From Ciceribacter thiooxidans (GTDB lineage: Bacteria > Pseudomonadota > Alphaproteobacteria > Rhizobiales > Rhizobiaceae): a stretch of DNA of 64,000 nucleotides. Position 1 is the first letter of the stretch. Every line of letters begins with the position of its first letter. Shown here piece by piece: positions 1 to 9,643 of this stretch. The stretch spans positions 568,501 to 632,500 of the forward strand of contig NZ_CP059896.1 of assembly GCF_014126615.1 (NCBI RefSeq), in the 5' to 3' direction. Below the pieces are notes generated by a model that was given only the letters and a program-made list of their open reading frames with translations, was not told the origin of the DNA and ran no database searches. The translations under genes and the position numbers were made by a program.

Positions 1-507
1 GCGCGCGAGATGCTGCTCGACAGGACGATGGGCGCCGATCGCCGCAAGAAGTCGTCGGAGAAGATCCGCCGCGGCCGTGTTCCGGCCGAAGGGCTCGCCC
101 TCGTCGCCCGCGATGTGGACGGTCACCTGATCGGCACCGTGCGGCTGTGGAACGTCGAGGCCGGTGTCGACGGCAATGGCCGGCCAGTGGATGCACTCCT
201 GCTCGGGCCGCTCGCCGTCGACTGTGCCCACGAGGGCAAGGGGATCGGCTCGGCACTGATGCGCGCAGCGATCGCGGAAGCGAAGGCCCGTGGCCACGGG
301 GCCATCCTGCTTGTCGGCGACGCGCTCTACTACCAGCGCTTCGGTTTTCTTGCCGAGAAGACGCGGCACCTCGTCATGCCGGGGCCGTTTGCCCGCGAGC
401 GGTTCCTGGCACTGGACCTGAAATCCGGCTGGCTCGACGCGGCGGCCGGCATGGTCGTCGGCAGCGGCCGCAAGCTGCCACGGACGGGACGGCGGCAGAG
501 GGCCTGA
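1..507 (+). CDS. GNAT family N-acetyltransferase (5' end outside window)
   Basis: The reading frame is open from the first base. The residues before the first in-window Met (ARE-MLLDRTMG) fit the usual beginning of YhbS-like acetyltransferases, so the true start lies to the left of the window. The core shows the GNAT acetyl-CoA pyrophosphate loop as HEGKGIGSALMRAAI, followed by GDALYYQRFGF, which is typical of the YhbS/COG3153 group. Such enzymes move an acetyl group from acetyl-CoA to a small amine or protein amine, but the substrate cannot be read from sequence. The C-terminal tail is basic (SGRKLPRTGRRQRA). The family is sure; the start and substrate are unknown. Confidence 0.85.
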   Translation, partial: AREMLLDRTMGADRRKKSSEKIRRGRVPAEGLALVARDVDGHLIGTVRLWNVEAGVDGNGRPVDALLLGPLAVDCAHEGKGIGSALMRAAIAEAKARGHGAILLVGDALYYQRFGFLAEKTRHLVMPGPFARERFLALDLKSGWLDAAAGMVVGSGRKLPRTGRRQRA

Positions 508-838
508 TCCGGCACTACCGCCCCCGGCGCGTTCCATTCGCGCTTCCCTGCGGGCTGATTCGCGTTCCGCGTGCGAGCTTCCGGTTGCAGAACCGCTGAG
601 CGGTGCCGTGGGTTTGTCGTTGGAAGGCAGCGCACAGCGCGTCGTTAAGTCGCAGATTCTCCAAGGGAATATGCCTTTCGTCAAGTTTTTCATTGTAAAA
701 ATGTCACAGTGTTGATCGATCGATTTTCGGCATTTGATTAACATGTGAAGTATTGATCTGGCGCAACCGGCAGCGGTGTGCGTGGGGGATAGTCGGCGGC
801 ATGGCTTCAGGCCAAACGACTGACTAAGGAGAGACCCC
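508..838. other. intergenic region upstream of the OmpW-like gene
   Basis: This stretch has no convincing gene. The last 180 bases are AT-richer than their surroundings and should hold the promoter of the porin gene at 839. At 753-766 there is TTGAT-N4-CGCAA, which partly resembles the FNR/FixK box (TTGAT-N4-ATCAA). One half fits well and the other fits only in its CAA. This is suggestive only because ompW is FNR-controlled in enteric bacteria. Confidence 0.35.
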
Positions 839-1531
839 ATGACCACCACTTGCACAAGGCGGATCAGCGCTCTTGCCGCAACCACTGCAATTCTGTTGTT
901 CGCCCAGGCGGCCGGCGCGGCGGACCTGATGCCCGCAGTCGAGCCCACCCCGGCTGCCGAGGACATCGGCGCTGTCAGCCCGTGGCAGATCCGCGTGCGC
1001 GGGCTTGGCGTCATTACCAATGACGAAGGCTCGGTCGACGGTGTCGCCGGCTCGGATCTCTCCTATAGCGACTCGGTTATCCCCGAACTCGACATCACCT
1101 ATTACTTCACCGACAATCTGGCCGCCGAACTCATCCTCGGCACCACCTGGGCCGGCATCTACGGCGAAGGCTCGCTCGCCGGCCTCGACCGCATCGGCAG
1201 CACCTGGGTTCTGCCCCCGACGCTCACCCTGCAGTATCACTTCACGGATTTCGGCGCCTTCAAGCCCTATGTCGGCGCCGGCGTGAACTACACGATCTTC
1301 TACAACCAGGATGCCGACAGCGCGACTGACCTGCATGTCAAGGACAGCTTCGGCTTCGCCCTGCAGGCCGGCTTCGACTACATGATCAACGAACACTGGG
1401 GCGTCAACTTCGACGTCAAGAAGATCTTCCTGCGTCCGGACTTCGACGTCACCGTCGGCGGTGCAGACCTGACCGGCAACGCCAAGCTTGATCCCTGGCT
1501 CATCGGCGGTGGTGTGACTTACCGCTTCTAA
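839..1531 (+). CDS. OmpW family outer membrane protein
   Basis: This is a 230-residue precursor of an eight-stranded outer-membrane beta-barrel. A signal peptide runs to about residue 28, with a hydrophobic stretch followed by AQAAGA before ADLM. The mature part alternates aromatic and polar strands, has the OmpW-type segments YYFTDNLAAELILGTTW and YVGAGVNYTIFY, and ends in Tyr-Arg-Phe, the C-terminal aromatic used by the Bam machinery. The start is supported by an AAGGAGAG ribosome site about 6 bases before the ATG. The family includes narrow channels for small hydrophobic compounds and is often stress- or oxygen-regulated; the substrate here is unknown. A strong terminator follows. Confidence 0.9.
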   Translation: MTTTCTRRISALAATTAILLFAQAAGAADLMPAVEPTPAAEDIGAVSPWQIRVRGLGVITNDEGSVDGVAGSDLSYSDSVIPELDITYYFTDNLAAELILGTTWAGIYGEGSLAGLDRIGSTWVLPPTLTLQYHFTDFGAFKPYVGAGVNYTIFYNQDADSATDLHVKDSFGFALQAGFDYMINEHWGVNFDVKKIFLRPDFDVTVGGADLTGNAKLDPWLIGGGVTYRF

Positions 1532-1546
1532 GTCACGCCATCGATG

Positions 1547-1581
1547 GCGGTCGCGGGACCTTTCCCGCGGCCGCTTTTTTT
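1547..1581 (+). terminator. Rho-independent terminator after the OmpW-like gene
   Basis: A 12-bp stem (GCGGTCGCGGGA pairing with TCCCGCGGCCGC, one G-T wobble) with a CCTT loop is followed by seven T. It lacks a T-run on the other strand, so it serves only the plus-strand gene. Confidence 0.9.
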
Positions 1582-1600
1582 GTGCGTGCTTGTTGAAGCG

Positions 1601-2587
1601 TTAGCCCGAAATATCCACCACGCCGCAGTCTCCGGCCTCGGAGCCGAAGGCGAGCAGCTTGCCGTTGGCGCTCCACGCCATCGAGGTGATGGCGCCCTTG
1701 CCGGGTCGGCGCAGCAGCGCCTCCTTGCCGTCGGCGACGCGGACCGCGAGGATCATGCCGTCGATGAAGCCGATGGCGAGGACCTCGTCTGCGGGGTGGA
1801 AGGCGACGTTGGTCACCAGGATGTTGGCGCGCGTGCCGAGCTCGAGCGGCGCCTTGCCCATCGGGCCGTCCTTGCCGGAAAAAGGCCAGACGATTGCCGC
1901 CGGTGCGCCGGAAGAGGCGAGCCACTTGCCCTTGGGCGACCAGGAGAGCGACTTGACCTTGGCCGGATAGCCGGTCATGCGCATGTGGCGGCTCTCGTTG
2001 GGCTTGCCGTCGAGCTTCCAGCCGTGAAGCGCGCTTTCCTGCATGGTGGTGACGACGAAGCGGCCGTCCGGCGAGAAGGTGACGCCGGTATGGGCACCCT
2101 TCCATTCGAGATCGACCGGCGTGCCGGCGGTGCCGACCCAGTGAAGCGAGACGCCGTTGTAGCGGGCAAGCGCGATCCGCAGCCCCTTCGGCGCAAAGTC
2201 GATGCCTTCGACCGTCCGCTGTTCGGTGAACTCCTTCACCGTTCCGTCGGCCAGCCGCACGAAGGCGGACTTGCCGTGCGCATAAGCGACAGCGCCCTGC
2301 GGCCCGGCAGCAACGACGGCAATCCACTTGCGCGGCACCTCGGCAAGCGTGCTGACGCTTCCGTCATGGGCAATCCTCAGAACCTTGCCGTCTTCGCCGC
2401 CGGTCACCAGCGTCTGGCTGGCGTGGTCCTTCACGCATGTGAGTAGCCCCTTATGGGCCTCGGTCACCTTGTCGCCACCGTCCAGGCGGTGGATGGCGCC
2501 GGACGCGGCGGCGAAAAAGGGTATGTCTCCGAGAAAGGCGGCAGTGACGACGTGGCCTTCGATATCGAGAGGGGCGACCGTTGGCAT
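1601..2587 (-). CDS. WD40 repeat protein coupled to a G3E GTPase
   Basis: The product is a 328-residue beta-propeller protein without signal peptide or membrane segment. Several WD-type blades are visible, for example VTFSPDGRFVVTTMQ, VKSLSWSPKGKWLASSG and ITSMAWSANGKLLAFGSE, each with the S-x-D/K-G turn. I place the start at MPTVAPLDIEG, because its ATG overlaps the stop of the upstream GTPase gene in a TGATG junction, which implies translational coupling. An in-frame extension further upstream is not homologous-looking. WD40 propellers are protein-interaction platforms; the tight coupling suggests that it works with the metallochaperone, but its partner and function are unknown. Confidence 0.85.
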   Translation of the reverse strand: MPTVAPLDIEGHVVTAAFLGDIPFFAAASGAIHRLDGGDKVTEAHKGLLTCVKDHASQTLVTGGEDGKVLRIAHDGSVSTLAEVPRKWIAVVAAGPQGAVAYAHGKSAFVRLADGTVKEFTEQRTVEGIDFAPKGLRIALARYNGVSLHWVGTAGTPVDLEWKGAHTGVTFSPDGRFVVTTMQESALHGWKLDGKPNESRHMRMTGYPAKVKSLSWSPKGKWLASSGAPAAIVWPFSGKDGPMGKAPLELGTRANILVTNVAFHPADEVLAIGFIDGMILAVRVADGKEALLRRPGKGAITSMAWSANGKLLAFGSEAGDCGVVDISG

Positions 2588-3675
2588 CAGGAGGCGGCCT
2601 CGCAGGCGTGGAAGCTCTTTTCGAGCTTCTCGCGATCGAGATCGCGGCCGATGAAGACGAGGCGGGTCTCGCGCTTCTCGCCGTCCTTCCAAGGGCGCTG
2701 GTGATCACCCTCGATGATCATGTGCACGCCCTGCACGACATAGCGTTCCTCGTCGCCGTTGAAGGCGATGATGCCCTTGAGGCGGAGGATGTTCGGGCCG
2801 TCGGTCTGGGTGACCTTCTGGATCCACGGGAAGAAGCGGTCCGGGTTCATCTCGCCGCCGCGCAGCGAGATCGAGGTGACCGTCACGTCGTGGATGGCGG
2901 ACGGGCCGTGATCGTGGTGGTGGTGGTCGTGCCCGTGATGGTCGTGATCATGGTCATGATGGTGGTGATGGCCATGGTCGTGATCGCAGTCCGGACCGCA
3001 GACATGGTCCGGATCGTCATGGTCGAGGAAGCTCGGGTCGTTCTCCAGCGCGCGCTCGAGATTGAAGGCGCCCTGGTTCAGCACCTTCGCGAGGTCGACG
3101 CCCGAGCGCGTTGTCGTGTAGACGCGGGCCGACGGGTTGATCGCATGGACGATATCCTCGATGCGATGAAGCTCGTCGTGGCTCACGAGATCGGCCTTGT
3201 TGACGACGACGACGTCGGCAAAGGCAATCTGGTCCTCGGCCTCGCGGCTGTCCTTCAGCCGGAGCGGCAGATGCTTGGCGTCGACGAGGGTCACGACGGC
3301 GTCGAGTTCGGTCTTCGAACGGACATCGTCGTCCATGAAGAAGGTCTGGGCGACCGGCACGGGATCGGCAAGGCCGGTCGTCTCGACGATGATGCCGTCG
3401 AAGCGGCCGGGGCGGCGCATCAGCCCTTCGACCACACGGATCAGGTCGCCGCGCACGGTGCAGCAGACGCAGCCGTTGTTCATTTCGTAGATTTCCTCGT
3501 CGGACTCGACGATCAGATCGTTGTCGATGCCGATCTCGCCGAACTCGTTGACAATGACGGCGTATTTCTTGCCGTGGTTTTCCGAGAGGATGCGGTTCAG
3601 CAAGGTCGTCTTGCCGGCGCCGAGATAGCCAGTGAGCACGGTGACGGGAATGGGTTTCGCTGCAACTTCGGACAT
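2587..3675 (-). CDS. G3E GTPase, CobW/COG0523 family metallochaperone with His-rich loop
   Basis: This 362-residue protein has the P-loop GYLGAGKT at residues 16-23, the COG0523 metal-binding motif C69-V-C71-C72, and the NKADL guanine-specificity motif. Between the GTPase and the C-terminal CobW domain lies a segment very rich in His and Asp (about residues 225-262), which probably binds zinc or a similar divalent metal. COG0523 proteins use GTP hydrolysis to insert metal into client enzymes, often during zinc shortage. The His loop favours a zinc-type member over cobalamin-specific CobW, since no cobalamin genes are nearby. I see no clear Zur palindrome upstream. It is the middle gene of a minus-strand group and overlaps the WD40 gene by one base. 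Confidence 0.9.
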   Translation of the reverse strand: MSEVAAKPIPVTVLTGYLGAGKTTLLNRILSENHGKKYAVIVNEFGEIGIDNDLIVESDEEIYEMNNGCVCCTVRGDLIRVVEGLMRRPGRFDGIIVETTGLADPVPVAQTFFMDDDVRSKTELDAVVTLVDAKHLPLRLKDSREAEDQIAFADVVVVNKADLVSHDELHRIEDIVHAINPSARVYTTTRSGVDLAKVLNQGAFNLERALENDPSFLDHDDPDHVCGPDCDHDHGHHHHHDHDHDHHGHDHHHHDHGPSAIHDVTVTSISLRGGEMNPDRFFPWIQKVTQTDGPNILRLKGIIAFNGDEERYVVQGVHMIIEGDHQRPWKDGEKRETRLVFIGRDLDREKLEKSFHACEAAS

Positions 3676-3789
3676 GGGAACCTCGATGGGTGAACTGGGC
3701 GGACAGGCGCCCCCGGTGCGGTTGAGTTCATATAGGCTGCGGCGTGCGACAGTTCAAAGGCTTTGTTGGCGAAGCCTGCTCCTGCGGCT

Positions 3790-4581
3790 CTAGCGCAGTT
3801 CGTTGACGTCGAAGGCGTGAACGTCGTGCAGCAGTTCGACGAGTCCATGGACTGCATGAGCGATCAGCCGTTCACCCTTTTCCGCCGTTGCCGCCGCCGC
3901 ATTGCCGGTCACCCCTTGGGGGGTGAGGTCCGCCATTTTCCAGCCGAAGGCATGGGGACCGTAGGCGCGCAGATGGGTGAAACGCTGGGCGTAGTCGGCC
4001 TGCCGGGAGGGAAAGTCGGCGGCCCGCGTCATGTCGACCTTGCCGGGATGAAGGGCCAGCATCACCGAGGTTTCGATATCGCCGCCGTGGATGCCCATGG
4101 CCTTTTCCTCAGGTGTGACGACGCCTTCCGGCACGCCGAAGCGGGTCCAGCTCGTCGCCACCGCCAGCATGTCGAAGCGCACGCGCGCTTCGGTGGCGAC
4201 GATCGTCATCAGCGGAGAATTGCCGCCGTGGGCATTCAGCATCACGAACCTGCGGATACCCTGTTGCGCCAGATCGCCGGCGATGGAAAGCCAGCGCTCG
4301 ATGGCTTCGCCATAGCCGAGGCTTCTCGTCCCGGGAACATCCATGTGCTCGACGGAATAGCCGACCGGCTCCACCGGCAGGAAGGTGACGGGCAGGTCGG
4401 CGGGGAGGGCGGCGATCAGCCTCTCGACGATCCCCTCGACGATCAGGCGATCCGTCTCGAAAGGCAGGTGCGGGCCATGTTGCTCGTGTGCGCCGAGCGG
4501 CAGGACGGCGATCCAGTCGCGGCGTTCTTCCGGTGAGAGCGTCGGATAGTTTTCGGCAAAGTTGCGGTGGGGTCGGGACAT
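3790..4581 (-). CDS. creatininase family amidohydrolase
   Basis: The 263-residue product belongs to the creatininase/MftE superfamily of metal-dependent amidohydrolases. Family metal-site motifs are intact: AHEQHGPHLPFETD near residue 32, NAHGGN near 115, and GIHGGDIETS near 163. Relatives open creatinine, act on formamides in riboflavin and F420 biosynthesis, or trim mycofactocin precursor; no partner genes of those pathways are present, so the substrate stays open. It lies 114 bases upstream of the G3E GTPase gene on the same strand, and creatininase-fold enzymes need zinc or manganese, so a functional link to the chaperone is conceivable but unproven. Confidence 0.88.
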   Translation of the reverse strand: MSRPHRNFAENYPTLSPEERRDWIAVLPLGAHEQHGPHLPFETDRLIVEGIVERLIAALPADLPVTFLPVEPVGYSVEHMDVPGTRSLGYGEAIERWLSIAGDLAQQGIRRFVMLNAHGGNSPLMTIVATEARVRFDMLAVATSWTRFGVPEGVVTPEEKAMGIHGGDIETSVMLALHPGKVDMTRAADFPSRQADYAQRFTHLRAYGPHAFGWKMADLTPQGVTGNAAAATAEKGERLIAHAVHGLVELLHDVHAFDVNELR

Positions 4582-4679
4582 TCCGGGACTTTATCCGATC
4601 TGCGGACGGCGTTTCAATGCGTTGTAAAGATTAGCCGGCTTATCATGCCGCAGGCGGCGAGCACTCCCGGAGCATAGAG

Positions 4680-5192
4680 ATGGCGAAGAAAGACAAGTCA
4701 GACAAGAAGAGCGGCAAGAAAGACAAGGCCGGGCGGAAGAAGGAGGCTGCCCGCGAAACCGCAGATGCCGCCTTTGCACCGCTTGTCACGCAAGCGGCCA
4801 GGTCGCTCAGGACGCTTCTCTCCCGCAATCTCGCCGACTGCGGGCTCTATGCCGGCCAGGACGGCGTCGTCCAGGCGCTCGCCGATGAAGACGGGCTAAC
4901 GCCGGGGGCGCTTGCCCAGAAGCTCGGCGTCAAGGCGCCCACCATGACCCGCACGATCGGCCGCATGGAAGCTCAGAGTTTCGTCGAACGGCGGTCGGAC
5001 GCGCTCGACCACCGTCTCACCAAGGTCTTTCTCACCGACGGCGGTCGCGCCAGCCTCGAGCGCATCGCCGCCGCAGCGGAGGCGTGCGAGCGGCAGGCGC
5101 TCCAGGGCCTTTCCGGCAAGGAGGCCAAGACGCTGTCGCGGTTGCTCCTCGCGGTCGAGGAGAACCTGCAGGCCGCCATCGGCAAGCGTTGA
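4680..5192 (+). CDS. MarR family transcriptional regulator with lysine-rich N-terminus
   Basis: This is a 170-residue winged-helix dimer of the MarR family. The DNA-binding part shows LTPGALAQKLGVKAPTMTRT as helix-turn-helix, followed by the RRSDALDHRLTKVFLT wing with the family's D-x-R signature. The first 26 residues are almost entirely Lys, Asp, Ser and Ala, a flexible basic tail absent from ordinary MarR proteins (about 145 residues). It could strengthen non-specific DNA contact. The gene stands alone between divergent or unrelated genes and probably controls itself. The ligand is unknown. Confidence 0.88.
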   Translation: MAKKDKSDKKSGKKDKAGRKKEAARETADAAFAPLVTQAARSLRTLLSRNLADCGLYAGQDGVVQALADEDGLTPGALAQKLGVKAPTMTRTIGRMEAQSFVERRSDALDHRLTKVFLTDGGRASLERIAAAAEACERQALQGLSGKEAKTLSRLLLAVEENLQAAIGKR

Positions 5193-5257
5193 AGGTCCGC
5201 AGGAGCGAGGCCCTTTTCGCACGCGAAAACAGCAATTGAAATCCGCAATTAAATTGT

Positions 5258-5280
5258 TTAATTAAAACGTTTAATCGCGG
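5258..5280. promoter_or_regulatory. candidate LacI-type operator
   Basis: An AT-rich patch upstream of the lacI-like gene contains the 8-bp palindrome AAACGTTT centred on CG at 5268-5269 and flanked by TTA and AAT. A central CG in an A/T-rich palindrome is the hallmark of LacI-family operators. The site is about 60 bases before the GTG start, which fits autoregulation. The assignment is by position and pattern only. Confidence 0.45.
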
Positions 5281-5332
5281 GAGAGGGAGACGGTTTCCAC
5301 CGCGAGCGAACGCGATCGCCCCGGGAGGACAC

Positions 5333-6349
5333 GTGGCTCAAAAAGTGAAGCTCTCCACGATAGCCGAGTCTCTCGGTCTGTCGACCGCTACCGTATCGCT
5401 GGCCCTGCGCGACAGCCCGCTGGTCGCAGTCGATACGCGCGAGAAGATCAAGGAACAGGCCCGTCATCTGGGCTATATCTACAATCGCCGCGCGGCCAGC
5501 CTCCGGACATCGCGTTCCGGGATCATCGGCGTCGTCGTGCACGACATCATGAACCCGTTCTACGGCGAGATTCTCAAGGCCATCGAAAGTGAGCTCGATC
5601 GAAGCCGCCATACCTTCATCCTCTCCAATCACTACGATTCCGTCGAAAAGCAGCGGACGTTCATCGAGACGCTGCTGCAGCTCGGCGGCGACGGGGTCAT
5701 CATGTCGCCGGCGATCGGCACACCGGAAGAGGACGTCATGCTGGCGGAGGAAAACGGCATGCCGGCGATCCTGATCGCCCGCTCGATGGAGGGCCTCGAT
5801 CTGCCGACCTATCGCGGTGACGACAGCTACGGCATCTCACTCGCCACCAACCACCTGATCGGTCTCGGACACCGGACCATTGCGATGATCGGCGGCACCG
5901 ACCAGACGTCGACCGGCCGCGACCGCTACCAGGGCTATGTCAACGCGCTGCGCAAGGCGGGCATCGAAGTCGATCCGGCGCTGCGCATCCCGGGGCCGCG
6001 CACCAAGCAGGGTGGTTTCGAGGCGGCCGTGCACTTCCTTTCGTTGCCGCAGAAACCGACCGCGGCCGTTTGCTGGAACGACCTCGTGGCGATCGGCCTG
6101 ATGAACGGCATTGCGCGTGCCGGCCTCGTCCCCGGCAAGGATATTTCGGTCACCGGCTACGACGACCTCGAGGAGGCGTCGATCGCGACGCCGGCGTTGA
6201 CGACGGTCTGGAACGGACAGGCGGAGGTCGGAAGGCTTGCGGCTCGCGCGCTTCTCGATAAACTGGCGGGCAATCACGAGCCGGACGGCATCCATCTCAT
6301 CAAGCCGGAAATGCGCATCCGCCAGTCGACCGGCCCCATCAAGCGATAA
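5333..6349 (+). CDS. LacI family transcriptional regulator
   Basis: The 338-residue product has the LacI helix-turn-helix at its N-terminus (KLSTIAESLGLSTATVSLAL) followed by the hinge (LGYIYNRRAASLRT) and a periplasmic-binding-protein-like effector domain (GIIGVVVHDIMNPFYGEI, ending with VTGYDDLEEASIATPALTTV). The start is a GTG with GGGAGGA seven bases ahead; no ATG fits. It is followed after 10 bases by a 2-hydroxyacid dehydrogenase gene whose ribosome site overlaps the lacI stop codon, so the two are an operon and the regulator probably controls that pathway. The effector is likely a sugar or sugar acid, which is inference. Confidence 0.93.
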   Translation: MAQKVKLSTIAESLGLSTATVSLALRDSPLVAVDTREKIKEQARHLGYIYNRRAASLRTSRSGIIGVVVHDIMNPFYGEILKAIESELDRSRHTFILSNHYDSVEKQRTFIETLLQLGGDGVIMSPAIGTPEEDVMLAEENGMPAILIARSMEGLDLPTYRGDDSYGISLATNHLIGLGHRTIAMIGGTDQTSTGRDRYQGYVNALRKAGIEVDPALRIPGPRTKQGGFEAAVHFLSLPQKPTAAVCWNDLVAIGLMNGIARAGLVPGKDISVTGYDDLEEASIATPALTTVWNGQAEVGRLAARALLDKLAGNHEPDGIHLIKPEMRIRQSTGPIKR

Positions 6350-6359
6350 GGAGCAGACC

Positions 6360-7328
6360 ATGGCGATACAGCCGCGCCCGACCATCCTCGTGCCCGGCCG
6401 TATCAATCCGAGGGTCACCGACAGGCTCGCAGAGCGTTTCGACGTTCTCTGCGTGCCGCATGGGCCGGATCTGGAACTCGGCGAGGTCGAAGCGGCCCGC
6501 GTCCGCGGCGTCGCCGTTTCCGGCGCCCTGCCGGGGCGCTGGATTGCCCGGCTCCCCAATCTCCAGGTGATCTCGAGCTTCGGCGTCGGCTATGACGCAG
6601 TGGACGTCGCAGAGGCAGCGGGGCGCGGGATCCTCGTCACCAACACGCCGGACGTGCTGAACGACGAGGTTGCCGACACCGCCGTCGCCCTGCTCATCAA
6701 CACCGTCCGCCAGTTGCCGCAGGCGGAAACCTGGCTGCGCCAGGGCCGATGGGAACGGGAAGGGCCTTTTCCGCTTTCTCCGCTCTCGCTCAAGGGACGG
6801 CATGTCGGCATTCACGGGCTCGGTCGCATCGGGCGCGAAATCGCGCGCAGGCTCGAACCCTTCAAGGTCAGGATCAGCTATCACACCCGCCGCCCGCGAA
6901 CCGACCTCGGCTACGGCTATTTCCCGTCCTTGACGGCGCTTGCCGAGGCGGTCGACACGCTGATCTCGATCGTTCCGAAGACGCCGGAAACCTTCAAGGC
7001 GATCAACGCGGACGTGCTTTCGGCTCTCGGCCCGAACGGCGTCCTGATCAATGTCGGCCGCGGCTGGACGGTCGATGAGGAGGCGTTGATCGAAGCGCTC
7101 CGCAGCGGCACAATCGCCGGCGCCGGCCTCGACGTCTTCCAGGACGAGCCGCGCGTACCGGAGGAACTGCTCGCCTTCCCGAATGTCTCGCTGATGCCGC
7201 ACGTGGCCTCGGCCTCTGTACCGACGCGCAACGCCATGGCGGATCTGGTCGTCGACAACCTGTTTTCCTGGTTTGAGACCGGCCGGGTGCTGACACCGGT
7301 GCCGGAGACGCCGCAGCCGGTTAAGTAG
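6360..7328 (+). CDS. NAD(P)-dependent 2-hydroxyacid dehydrogenase (glyoxylate/hydroxypyruvate reductase type)
   Basis: This 322-residue protein reduces a 2-oxoacid to a 2-hydroxyacid or the reverse, in the cytoplasm. The Rossmann dinucleotide loop is GIHGLGRIGREIARRL. The substrate-binding Arg sits in INVGRGWTVDEEAL, the Glu in DVFQDEPRVPEEL, and the catalytic His in SLMPHVASAS, all in family order. The ATG at 6360 follows AAGGAGC at a good distance; an upstream in-frame extension overlaps the lacI coding region and is unlikely. The nucleotide loop is followed by HTRRPR, which suggests NADP preference as in hydroxypyruvate reductases. With its LacI partner it probably serves a sugar-acid or glyoxylate branch. 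Confidence 0.92.
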   Translation: MAIQPRPTILVPGRINPRVTDRLAERFDVLCVPHGPDLELGEVEAARVRGVAVSGALPGRWIARLPNLQVISSFGVGYDAVDVAEAAGRGILVTNTPDVLNDEVADTAVALLINTVRQLPQAETWLRQGRWEREGPFPLSPLSLKGRHVGIHGLGRIGREIARRLEPFKVRISYHTRRPRTDLGYGYFPSLTALAEAVDTLISIVPKTPETFKAINADVLSALGPNGVLINVGRGWTVDEEALIEALRSGTIAGAGLDVFQDEPRVPEELLAFPNVSLMPHVASASVPTRNAMADLVVDNLFSWFETGRVLTPVPETPQPVK

Positions 7329-7340
7329 CGGTTTACCGCC

Positions 7341-8102
7341 TCACGCAGTGAGCGCCCGCGCGCTCGCATAGGTGCGCACGGCCTCGCCGAAGGCCTCGAA
7401 AAGGGCACGGGAGGGCTTGTCGGTCTCGGCCCAGTACTCCGGATGCCATTGCACGCCGACGGCGAAGCCGCGGGCACCAATCACGGAAACGGCCTCGATC
7501 GTGCCGTCTTCCGCCACGGCTTCCACCTGCAGGCCGGGTGCGGTCGTCGAGATCGCCTGGCGATGCAGCGAGTTGACCTTGACCTTGCCGGCGCCGAGAT
7601 AGCGGGCGATGCAGGAGCCCTCGGCGACGATCACGTCCTGGCGGATCGAGAAGGCGACGTCGCGTTCGACGTCGGCCGGCTTGCGATGGTCCCAGATGCC
7701 GGGCTGCTCGTGGATTTCAGTCGCGAGCGTTCCGCCGAGCGCAACATTGAGCTCCTGTATGCCGCGGCAGATCGCCAGAAGCGGAATGCCGCGCTCGAGT
7801 GCCCGGCGGATGAGAGGCAGTGTCGTCGCGTCGCGTGCCGGATCGAACGGCCCGTCGCTCTCCTTCGCCTCCGCGCCATAGAGGGAGGGATGCACGTTCG
7901 TCGCGGAGCCGGAGACCAGCAGGCCGTCCACGCGGTCGAGTAGTGCGTCCGTGTCGTTGCCCTCCTCGAAGGCCGGAATGATGAACGACATCACGTCGGC
8001 GACCTTCAGCGCTGCACGGACGTATTGATTCTGTGCCGCGTGCCAGACGGTGCCGTCGAACTCCCGGATATCGGCGGGAATGGCGATGATCGGCTTCGGC
8101 AT
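7341..8102 (-). CDS. class I glutamine amidotransferase-like hydrolase, gamma-glutamyl-GABA hydrolase (PuuD) family
   Basis: The 253-residue product is of the peptidase C26 fold. The nucleophile elbow is LLAICRGIQELN and the catalytic His is in VGVQWHPEYW. PuuD-type enzymes release glutamate from gamma-glutamyl compounds such as gamma-glutamyl-GABA in putrescine breakdown, but no other puu genes are adjacent, so the exact substrate is uncertain. I start it at MPKPIIAIPAD, where family homology begins and a CGGAGA site precedes the ATG; the in-frame extension upstream has no family features. It converges on the hydroxyacid dehydrogenase gene with only 12 bases between stops. Confidence 0.87.
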   Translation of the reverse strand: MPKPIIAIPADIREFDGTVWHAAQNQYVRAALKVADVMSFIIPAFEEGNDTDALLDRVDGLLVSGSATNVHPSLYGAEAKESDGPFDPARDATTLPLIRRALERGIPLLAICRGIQELNVALGGTLATEIHEQPGIWDHRKPADVERDVAFSIRQDVIVAEGSCIARYLGAGKVKVNSLHRQAISTTAPGLQVEAVAEDGTIEAVSVIGARGFAVGVQWHPEYWAETDKPSRALFEAFGEAVRTYASARALTA

Positions 8103-9513
<1,411 letters not shown>

Positions 9514-9538
9514 GCTCCGGTTCGCAAGCTCACATGCC

Positions 9539-9572
9539 GAGCCCCGGGAGCGATCCCGGGGCTCTTCTTTTT
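9539..9572 (+). terminator. Rho-independent terminator after the TRAP binding protein gene
   Basis: An 11-bp perfect stem (GAGCCCCGGGA with TCCCGGGGCTC) and a GCGA loop are followed by TTCTTTTT. Confidence 0.92.
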
Positions 9573-9604
9573 GTCGTGACATGCGGGAAGTGCAGTCCAG
9601 AGAA

Positions 9605-9638
9605 AGAAACGGCGGCGCCTCGCGGGCGCCGTTTCGCG
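9605..9638 (-). terminator. possible terminator for the TRAP permease operon
   Basis: Just past the stop of the large permease gene, read on the minus strand, a GGCGCC/GGCGCC stem with outer AAC/GTT pairing is followed by TTTCTTTC. The stem is bulged, so this is tentative. Confidence 0.45.
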
Positions 9639-9643
9639 TTTTC

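Noticed and set aside
2581..3693. Plus-strand open frame opposite the G3E GTPase gene with Val/Met-rich repeats
   Set aside because: The repeats are the complement of His/Asp codons of the metal loop (CAT and GAC read as ATG and GTC), not a membrane protein.
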